Source: Chloroflexota bacterium
GTDB lineage: Bacteria; Chloroflexota; Ktedonobacteria; Ktedonobacterales; Ktedonobacteraceae
Assembly: GCA_902812455.1 (NCBI GenBank)
Contig: CADDZH010000122.1
Location: 1-14,344, forward strand
DNA: 14,344 nucleotides
Direction: 5' to 3'
In this document: piece by piece, positions 1-5,774 of the stretch
Numbering within the stretch: the stretch's first letter is position 1
How the letters are laid out: each line of letters opens with the position of its first letter
Program-made: the position numbers and the translations under genes
The notes under the pieces: generated by a model
Seen by the model: only the letters and a program-made list of their open reading frames with translations
Told to the model about the DNA's origin: nothing
Database searches by the model: none

Positions 1-500
1 GCATGATGGCAATGCTATCATCGGCAATATCCAGCACTGCTTGCAGGGATGCTCCTCGCCTTCGCAACTGCTCGTAACCCCCCGATTTTATCGAGGGGGT
101 CGCCACTACCTGCACCAACGGCAAATGTTCTGGCCGCGCTCTGCGCCTGTTTGAGGGCAGCTTCAATGGTGGCATGGTTGTCTTCCTCATAAAAGACAAG
201 GACCGGCGCTGCATCACTGATGCAGTAGACAAGCTCGGCAAGCGACATGCGGAAATTGACGGGCGTGTAGATAAGCCCTAACAACTGGCACACCCAGTAG
301 ATGACCAGATTTTCCCGGCGATTTTTCAAGACCACCAGCACGTGGTCGCCCTGCTTCACGCCCGATTGCTGCACATTGGCAGCAACCACCGAGACCTCTT
401 CATACAGATCGCGATATGACCAGCGAACCTGGTCGTCTACGATGGCAGTTGCTTCTGGAAAGCGCTTGACGGCTTGCATAAAGTATTGGGCGAGATGCAT
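1..500 (-). pseudogene. Acyl-CoA ligase (AMP-forming, ANL family), N-terminal part, frameshifted and cut by window edge
   Basis: This is the N-terminal domain of a class I adenylate-forming acyl-CoA ligase, which activates a carboxylic acid to its CoA thioester through an acyl-AMP. The first frame runs 160 residues from ATG 500-498 and stops at TGA 18-20, whereas the family is usually about 500 residues. Residues 1-130 match the family N-terminus (SYRDLYEEV, GDHVLVVLKN, YTPVNFRM). From about position 79 leftward a different frame is clearly the continuation: it reads YEQLRRRGASLQ and then IADDSIAIM to the edge, the segment that normally just precedes the YTSGTTG AMP-binding motif. Removing one G from the run of six (78-83) would join the two frames. 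The break lies inside a palindrome (77-100). The ribosome site AAAGGA sits 9 nt upstream, overlapping the end of the preceding iron-sulfur subunit gene. Last visible gene of the hydroxylase operon. Genuine disruption versus sequencing slip cannot be decided here; the substrate is unknown. Confidence 0.75.
77..100. repeat. Palindromic element inside the acyl-CoA ligase gene, at the frameshift
   Basis: The arms at 77-86 (ACCCCCCGAT) and 90-100 (ATCGAGGGGGT) pair over ten base pairs with one bulged A and a three-base loop. Translated, it gives ligase residues of about 134-141, just where the two open frames meet. Flanking sequence on the minus strand (GGTAGTGGCGACCCCC) resembles the GTAGGGGC edge of the repeat found in the hydroxylase large-subunit gene of the same operon. 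It is probably a REP-like or RPE-like dispersed palindrome; that identity is inference. Confidence 0.55.
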
Positions 501-506
501 ATGAAT

Positions 507-1001
507 TCATCCTTTCCCTGAGATTTCTGATGTTAATTCCCGTAAGGCTGCCATGATGCCGTGGTAGCCGGTGCAGCGGCAGAGGTGGCCGCTCAGAACA
601 TCGACAATCTCCTCTTCTTGTTTCTGCCGGCCCACCACCTCTGCCATAGCGGAGACTACAATGCCGGGCGTGCAAAAGCCACACTGCAAGGCGTGATTTT
701 CGGTAAAGGCCTGGTACACAGCCGGGAAGTCAGGGTGCTTTGCCAGACCCTCTATTGTAGTAATCTCAGCATCCGTCATGGACACTGCAAGCAGCAGGCA
801 GCTTCGTACCGCCTGCCCATTCACCAGCACCGTACACGCGCCACACACTCCCTGCTCGCAGCCAACGTGCGTTCCTGTAAGCCCGCATTCCTGGCGCAGG
901 AAATCACTGAGCAGCATGCGAGGCTCGATAGCAGCGCGGTACTGGCGGCCATTCACGCGAAGAGTAACCGGTGTCAACGTATCAGCTTTGATCCACTCCA
1001 T
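507..1001 (-). CDS. Molybdenum hydroxylase, [2Fe-2S] iron-sulfur subunit (CoxS/XdhC-like)
   Basis: This 164-residue protein is the small electron-transfer subunit of a three-subunit xanthine dehydrogenase-family molybdenum hydroxylase. It passes electrons from the molybdenum centre to the FAD subunit through two [2Fe-2S] clusters. All eight cysteine ligands are visible: the plant-ferredoxin-type cluster at C48, C53, C56 and C68 (GCEQGVCGAC), and the second, helical-domain cluster at C107, C110, C141 and C143 (QCGFC and LCRC). Its length is normal for the family. I chose ATG 1001-999 because AAAGGAGG lies about 6 nt upstream; a start 10 codons earlier is open but has no such site. The start overlaps the end of the FAD subunit gene by 20 bases, suggesting translational coupling. 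It is the third gene of the operon and is followed after 6 bases by the acyl-CoA ligase. Confidence 0.95.
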   Translation of the reverse strand: MEWIKADTLTPVTLRVNGRQYRAAIEPRMLLSDFLRQECGLTGTHVGCEQGVCGACTVLVNGQAVRSCLLLAVSMTDAEITTIEGLAKHPDFPAVYQAFTENHALQCGFCTPGIVVSAMAEVVGRQKQEEEIVDVLSGHLCRCTGYHGIMAALRELTSEISGKG

Positions 1002-1902
1002 GATGGCCCTCCTTTGCCATGGCATCCTCATACGCAGCCTCTAAGACGGAAAAGATCAACACGGTTGCTAACTGCCGCCGGTACGAAGAGGATGCCTGAT
1101 AGTCATCCGCGAAATCAAGGCGATGTACAACTGCCTCTGTTACCTCGCTCATGCGCTCCTTTGCCCAGCGCTCGCCTGCTAAGGCTTGTACTTCGTCCAC
1201 AAGCAGCGGCGTGCTGGCTACACCACCCAGGCCAAGCCGCACCTGCTGCACTGTCCGATCGCTGCCTATCTTCATTGTGCAGGCGGCAGCCAGCAGGGCA
1301 AAATCGCCATGACGGCGCCGGTACTCCCTGAACGCTACGCCCTCGCCAGGTTCAGGCAGTCGCCACAGCGTCTTTGTCAACAACTCGCCTGGCTCGATTG
1401 CCGTAGTGAAATAGGACTGGAAAAACTGCTCTGCTGCCACCTGCCGTTCGCCATGTACACTTTGCAGAATGGCAGTCCCGCCCAGCGTGAGAAAGACTAA
1501 TGGAAGCTCTGCTGATGGATCAGCATGTGCCAGGCTCCCTCCCACCGTTCCCTGATTTCTTGTCTGCGGGTGCCCAATATATGCCAGCGCGGTATGAATG
1601 AGCCTGGCACGCGGCTCCTCTAAAGCGTATCGCTCAAGCTGCCGCTGCCGCACCAGCGCTCCAACTTCTAGAAATGCCGTGGGCTCCCCTGCGCGATCCA
1701 TCTCCACTCGCTCGAGTGTTGCCAACGCGGCAAGCCTGTTGATATCAACCAGCGCCTTCGGGTGGGCCAGCCGCATATTCAAGAGCGGAAGCAGGCTCTG
1801 ACCGCCGGCGAGAATTTTGGCCTCGAGATCGCCATCTGCCAGAACGGAGAGAGCTTCATCGAGTGTATCGACGCGAATATAGTCAAATGCGGGTGGTTTC
1901 AT
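982..1902 (-). CDS. Molybdenum hydroxylase, FAD-binding medium subunit (CoxM/XdhB-like)
   Basis: A 306-residue FAD-binding subunit that takes electrons from the iron-sulfur subunit and hands them to the final acceptor. Both hallmark FAD motifs are present: AGGQS at residues 32-36 and TVGGSLAHADPSAE at 119-132. The second half matches the CO dehydrogenase flavoprotein C-terminal domain, with a Tyr-Arg-Arg-Arg-His motif followed by FALLAAA. I chose ATG 1902-1900 because AAAGGAA lies about 6 nt upstream and the protein then begins MKPPAFDYIR, typical of the family. A 27-residue longer start is open but lies within the overlapping large-subunit gene and shows no homology. It overlaps the large-subunit gene by 20 bases at its start and the small-subunit gene by 20 bases at its end, so the three products are probably co-translated. 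Confidence 0.95.
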   Translation of the reverse strand: MKPPAFDYIRVDTLDEALSVLADGDLEAKILAGGQSLLPLLNMRLAHPKALVDINRLAALATLERVEMDRAGEPTAFLEVGALVRQRQLERYALEEPRARLIHTALAYIGHPQTRNQGTVGGSLAHADPSAELPLVFLTLGGTAILQSVHGERQVAAEQFFQSYFTTAIEPGELLTKTLWRLPEPGEGVAFREYRRRHGDFALLAAACTMKIGSDRTVQQVRLGLGGVASTPLLVDEVQALAGERWAKERMSEVTEAVVHRLDFADDYQASSSYRRQLATVLIFSVLEAAYEDAMAKEGHHGVDQS

Positions 1903-4408
1903 GCGATTCCTTTCTTTGCTGAAGCAAATCCCATACCCGTGCTGGAGAGAGAGGCAAGGCAGTAGGCTCAATACCGAGGGCATCCGCTACGGCATTGGCA
2001 ATTGCTGCTCCAACGCTCATCGTATTGCCCTCGCCAAGCCCCTTCGCTCCAAGTGGTGTGAGAGGAGAAGGCGTCTCCCGGTGCGCGATGCTCACCGCAG
2101 GCATTTCGCCAACTGTTGGGCAAAGATAATCCATAAACGAACCGTTCAACAACTGGCCCTCCTCGTCGTAGACCATCTCCTCAAAAAGGGCGCTGCCAAG
2201 CCCATGTGCCAGGCCACCTAAAATCTGGCCCTCGGCCAGCTTCGGATTCAGCAGCCGCCCCGCGTCATGGACAGTAATGTAGTCGAGCACTTTCACCTCT
2301 GCGGTTTCGGGGTCAACCTGCACCTTGACAACATCGACGAGGAAGCCATACGTAGCCGATGAATTGACGCGATCTTTTTCGTCCGGTGGTGTGACCGTCG
2401 GGATGGTGTAATAGGCTGTCTCGTATACGCCTGGCTCGACACCGCCCGGCAGCTCTGCTGGATTCCAGTGCGTCAAACCGGCCAGCCGCCGGATCGAAAG
2501 ACCTGTATCTGTATCGCCATGATAGACGCGGCCTGCCTGTAGCCGCAGCACTACTTCGGGAACTTGCAGTTGCCTGGCTGCAAGACACAGCAGTTTAGCC
2601 TTCACACGCATAGCAGCAGTATAAATGGCGCTGGAGCCAGCAGGAGCAAAGCGGCTCGAGTAGCTGCCCGAAGCAATTGACCAGGGGCTGGTAGCCGTAT
2701 CCATTTCCGCAATGACACGAATGCTGCGCGGCTCCACATCAAGCACTTCCGCTACGATTTGCTGCGCGACCGTCTCATGTCCCTGGCCTTCTGGCGTCGT
2801 GTCAATACGCACGGTGATGCCGCCGAGCGCATCGATGGCTACAGTGGCAGCAGCAGTGCAGCCTGATTTCGGCAACTGCCTGGCTCGCTCCTCCGCCGTA
2901 AACGCAACGCCCAGGTAGCCCATATTTGAACCCGACGGCTCAACGACCGCCGCCATCCCAATCCCCAACATGGGTCCTGCCTGTAGGGGCCGATGTATCG
3001 TGCCCATCGCCGATTGATCAGCCTCCTGTCCCCGATTGATCGTGCCAACCACTGGCTGATCAGTTCCTTGTATATGCAACAATGCCCGCTGCTGTTCCTC
3101 CCGAAAAGCCCGGTAGCCACTCAGCTCGAGCGCCTTGTTCAGCACAGCCTCGTAGTTCCCGCTATCATAGAGCCCACCCGTGAGCGTGCGATAAGGGAAC
3201 TGCTCGGGCCTGATGAAATTTCGCTGCCGTATCTCGGCAGGATCAAGACCCAGGCGATGCGCCGCGATATCCATGAAGCGCTCTAATGTAAAGTACAGTT
3301 GCGGCCCGCCATAGCCTCGAACCAGGCCTGTGGGCAAGCGATTGGTCATAATGGCGTAATTGTCCATGTACAGCGCGGGAATATCGTATGCTCCCGTGGT
3401 ATCACCATGCGTTCGATACAGTGTGGCAGGCTCTGGCGCTCGAATATAGGCCCCAACGTCGTCGTACTGCGTGAGCTTCAGAGCAAGGACGCGACCATTT
3501 TCATCAAGCGCGCCAGTAATATACGACACCCTGTCAGTTCCGCTCGAACTGGCTTTGAGATGCTCCAGCCGGTCTTCAATCCAGCGCGCGGGACATCCCA
3601 GCAGCTTCGAGGCCAGAGCCATCAGCGTAATATAGGGATAGACAGCGGATTTGATGCCATATGAGCCGCCTATATCAGCGGGAACGCATAGGCGTAACTG
3701 GTGAGTGCCAATTTTGAGCGCCTGGGCCATCACTGTATGCAGGGTAAAAGGACCATGAAAGTTCGCCCAGACCGTGTACTCGTTAGTTCCAGGAGTGTAG
3801 TTCGCGATCACGCCATACGTTTCTACCGGTGTGGCGTTGGTTTTGGGAAATTCAAAACGCGCGCTGATAACATGCGGAGCATCTTGCAAAGCTTTTTCCC
3901 AATCGCCGTAAGAAAAGATGCGGTGATTGGCAACATTGCTCCCCACATTCTCATGCAAGACGGCGCTTCCCTGTTGAATCGCCGCTTCGACATCCATGAC
4001 CGCCGGCAGGGGATCGTACTCCACATGAACGAGTTCTGCCGCATCCTCGGCAATGTAGCGCGAATCGGCTACGACCACTGCCACAGGCTCACCAACGAAT
4101 CGCGCCTTGTCTATGGCCATCGGGTAATACTCGATAGGCGCCGGCACTCCTACGGGGAAAGGGCGCATCTCCCGCCGCACATCAGCCCCGGTAATAACTC
4201 CCACGACGCCCGAAACCCGAAGGGCTGTCTCCACATCAATGCGACATATGCGGGCATGGGCATATGGACTGCGCACAATAGCGGCAACCTTGCATCCGGG
4301 AAAAGGATCGAGATCATCGATATAGCGCCCGGCCCCGCGCATCAGGCGCTCATCCTCTACTCGAGGAAGCGATTTTCCAATCCAGCGAAATCGTTCGGAT
4401 CCCATCAT
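1883..4408 (-). CDS. Molybdenum hydroxylase, large molybdopterin-binding subunit (XdhA/CoxL-like), substrate unknown
   Basis: An 841-residue catalytic subunit of the xanthine dehydrogenase family that binds the molybdopterin cofactor and hydroxylates a substrate with water-derived oxygen. Visible landmarks: GKSLPRVED-x3-MRGAGRYIDD at the N-terminus (about 11-32), FVGEPVAVVVAD near 104-115, GGSYGIK at 247-253 (the family's GGGFG(G)K loop), RGYGGPQ at 364-370, GQGHE at 541-545, and GAKGLGEG at 787-794 with E793 as the expected catalytic glutamate. The CO dehydrogenase loop AYRCSFR is absent, and so is the common AYRGAGR; the sequence there is GLVRGYGGPQ. A CO dehydrogenase call is therefore not justified. 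Residues of about 446-478 are an extra segment made of a 14-residue tandem repeat (see the repeat entry). The ribosome site is AAGGAG, 5 nt before ATG 4408; a second ATG follows at 4405. First gene of the operon. Confidence 0.93.
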   Translation of the reverse strand: MMGSERFRWIGKSLPRVEDERLMRGAGRYIDDLDPFPGCKVAAIVRSPYAHARICRIDVETALRVSGVVGVITGADVRREMRPFPVGVPAPIEYYPMAIDKARFVGEPVAVVVADSRYIAEDAAELVHVEYDPLPAVMDVEAAIQQGSAVLHENVGSNVANHRIFSYGDWEKALQDAPHVISARFEFPKTNATPVETYGVIANYTPGTNEYTVWANFHGPFTLHTVMAQALKIGTHQLRLCVPADIGGSYGIKSAVYPYITLMALASKLLGCPARWIEDRLEHLKASSSGTDRVSYITGALDENGRVLALKLTQYDDVGAYIRAPEPATLYRTHGDTTGAYDIPALYMDNYAIMTNRLPTGLVRGYGGPQLYFTLERFMDIAAHRLGLDPAEIRQRNFIRPEQFPYRTLTGGLYDSGNYEAVLNKALELSGYRAFREEQQRALLHIQGTDQPVVGTINRGQEADQSAMGTIHRPLQAGPMLGIGMAAVVEPSGSNMGYLGVAFTAEERARQLPKSGCTAAATVAIDALGGITVRIDTTPEGQGHETVAQQIVAEVLDVEPRSIRVIAEMDTATSPWSIASGSYSSRFAPAGSSAIYTAAMRVKAKLLCLAARQLQVPEVVLRLQAGRVYHGDTDTGLSIRRLAGLTHWNPAELPGGVEPGVYETAYYTIPTVTPPDEKDRVNSSATYGFLVDVVKVQVDPETAEVKVLDYITVHDAGRLLNPKLAEGQILGGLAHGLGSALFEEMVYDEEGQLLNGSFMDYLCPTVGEMPAVSIAHRETPSPLTPLGAKGLGEGNTMSVGAAIANAVADALGIEPTALPLSPARVWDLLQQRKESHETTRI
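2978..3073. repeat. In-frame tandem palindromic insert (2 x 42 bp) within the hydroxylase large-subunit gene
   Basis: CCGATGTATCGTGCC at 2990-3004 recurs as CCGATTGATCGTGCC at 3032-3046, exactly 42 bp later. TGATCAG also recurs (3015-3021 and 3057-3063). Over 42 bases, 2990-3031 and 3032-3073 agree at about 28 positions. In protein this gives two 14-residue repeats, DQPVVGTINRGQEA (residues 450-463) and DQSAMGTIHRPLQA (464-477). Each unit carries an imperfect palindrome centred on CGAT-NN-ATCG, and the left edge reads CTGTAGGGGC. Family proteins would normally run straight from the REEQ-x-R helix to LGIGMA, so about 33 residues look inserted without breaking the frame. Confidence 0.65.
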
Positions 4409-4475
4409 TTTTGCTCCTTAGACTCGGCTATTGTTCTACTAACCTGCATAAAGTATAGGCTATAACCCATAGAAA

Positions 4476-4506
4476 AGTATAGCTGAACCGTGAGAGGACG
4501 GCGCAA
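4476..4506 (-). promoter_or_regulatory. Candidate promoter of the hydroxylase operon
   Basis: Reading leftward, TTGCGC (4506-4501) and TATACT (4481-4476) are separated by 19 bases, longer than ideal. A second TATACT lies at 4457-4452, without a convincing -35. Both -10-like boxes fall within a direct repeat of AAAGTATAG (plus strand 4450-4458 and 4474-4482) spaced 24 bases apart. This could be two promoters or an operator repeat; the assignment is weak. Confidence 0.25.
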
Positions 4507-4567
4507 TAATCCCAGCGATAAATACTTTAAAATTCTACTGCTTTTCATTATGGAAGTGCTTTATTTG

Positions 4568-4596
4568 TTGACGTGAGGGCATCTATGTGCTATGTT
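4568..4596 (+). promoter_or_regulatory. Sigma-70-type promoter of the SRPBCC gene
   Basis: TTGACG (4568-4573) and TATGTT (4591-4596) are separated by 17 bases, and the -10 box is preceded by TGC, an extended -10. Transcription would start near 4603 and leave a leader of about 70 bases before the ATG at 4674. The rest of the 4409-4673 spacer holds the divergent hydroxylase-operon promoter and no open frame I can support. Confidence 0.55.
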
Positions 4597-4673
4597 CTAT
4601 TAAGTACCTGGTAGCGCCTTGCCTGGATATTGCCACATCAATCTGAACCAGTCTAAATAAGGAAGTAAGGTCT

Positions 4674-5699
4674 ATGGCAGAACTTTTTGCATCCGTTGCA
4701 GTGAAAGCGCCTGTTCACCAGGTGTATACGCTGTTTACTCACTTTAACGATTTTCCCAAGTTTATGCGCTTTGTCAAGGAAGTGACCTATTACGACGAAC
4801 AGCGCAGCCACTGGGTGGTAGATCTTGCCGGTCGTCATGAATGGGATGCTGTGAATGAGGACTGGATTGAAGACCGTCAAGTTGGATGGCGCTCCACGAG
4901 CGGCCTGGAAAACTATGGCAAAGTCACATTCCAGCAGACAGGGCCTGATACAACGATGGTGAGTGTCTTTCTCCACTACAATCCGCCAGCAGGAGCAGTT
5001 GGTCAACTCGCTGAATTCCTGGCCGGCAATCGTCCCCAGCAAGCCCTGCAAGAAGACCTGGAGCGCTTTGCGCGCATGGTCGAAGAAGCTCCACCCGGAG
5101 CGCTCGATCCCATGTCATCTCATTACCTGTTTCACCCTGAGAGCGCCGTTGCCACGGGCACAACCACAGAGCGACAAAATAAAGCCATGGCCAGCGATCC
5201 CATGATGACTCCCCAGGCCTTGCATGAGCGCCAGGCAAAGCTAGAACAGGAAGCCTCAGCCAGCCGCCAGGCCGAAGAGGAACGTGAAGCTGCCATGCAG
5301 CAAGAGGCAGCCAGGTTAGAAGAAGCCAGGCGTACACAAGAGATGGCTTTGAGACAACAAGCCGAATTGGATCGCGAAGCGTTGCAGAAGCAGCAGGCCG
5401 AAGCAGAGCGAGAGGCCAATGAAAAGCGCAAAGCTGCCGAGCAGCTAGACTCAACGCTTCGCACACTGGGGGGACGCAGCGTTGCAACGCCTGAGACGCC
5501 TCTTGGAGACCGCGATGCTCGCCGGGAGCGCTTCCCAAGCTACCAGTTTGGCCCAACCGCATATTCGACAAAGGAAGAGAGCCAGGCGGGCACGGAACCT
5601 GAAAAGAAGGATGAATCTCCCTGGCGGCGAGCAATCCGGGGCCATGAACCAATCCCGGAGGAGGAGAAACCGCAAGAGGACGAGGCATCGCAAGAATAA
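4674..5699 (+). CDS. SRPBCC (START/Bet v1-like) protein with long C-terminal coiled coil
   Basis: A 341-residue protein of unknown role. Residues 1-140 form an SRPBCC ligand-binding domain of the COQ10/polyketide-cyclase type: the start VAVKAPVHQVYTLFTHFNDFPKFM, the strand region GKVTFQQTGPDTTMVSV and a C-terminal amphipathic helix (about 110-138) that would close the pocket. Residues of about 183-264 are an almost uninterrupted Glu/Gln/Ala/Arg-rich helix with heptad character, predicted coiled coil. The final 75 residues are charged, Pro/Glu-rich and probably disordered. There is no signal peptide or membrane segment. SRPBCC proteins are usually about 150 residues, so the tail more than doubles the size. 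AAGGAAG lies 8 nt before ATG 4674. It is transcribed away from the hydroxylase operon and is followed by the radical SAM gene after 75 bases. The coiled coil suggests oligomerisation or scaffolding, which is inference. Confidence 0.85.
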   Translation: MAELFASVAVKAPVHQVYTLFTHFNDFPKFMRFVKEVTYYDEQRSHWVVDLAGRHEWDAVNEDWIEDRQVGWRSTSGLENYGKVTFQQTGPDTTMVSVFLHYNPPAGAVGQLAEFLAGNRPQQALQEDLERFARMVEEAPPGALDPMSSHYLFHPESAVATGTTTERQNKAMASDPMMTPQALHERQAKLEQEASASRQAEEEREAAMQQEAARLEEARRTQEMALRQQAELDREALQKQQAEAEREANEKRKAAEQLDSTLRTLGGRSVATPETPLGDRDARRERFPSYQFGPTAYSTKEESQAGTEPEKKDESPWRRAIRGHEPIPEEEKPQEDEASQE

Positions 5700-5774
5700 C
5701 GCCCTTTACCGGTTTGGTACAATATGACTGGCTCACCTGTTCTGGACTTTGATGGAGCGTAGGGTCGTAATCAG

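Noticed and set aside
561..1331. A 256-codon rightward open frame antisense to the hydroxylase small and FAD subunits
   Set aside because: Its translation is low-quality (many His, Arg and Pro), it has no family features, and the opposite strand encodes two clear enzymes.
1903..1983. 27-residue N-terminal extension of the FAD subunit
   Set aside because: It lies within the end of the large-subunit gene and has no family similarity; a good ribosome site precedes the ATG at 1902.
1883..4408. Annotation as CO dehydrogenase large subunit (coxL)
   Set aside because: The AYRCSFR loop is missing; the corresponding sequence is GLVRGYGGPQ.
4674..5699. CoxG-type SRPBCC membrane anchor for the neighbouring hydroxylase
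   Set aside because: The domain looks like the COQ10/cyclase type, and it has a long coiled coil and its own divergent promoter; adjacency alone is not enough.
4924..5736. A 270-codon leftward open frame antisense to the SRPBCC gene
   Set aside because: It mirrors the repetitive codons of the coiled-coil tail; the sense frame has an ATG, a ribosome site and a recognisable domain.
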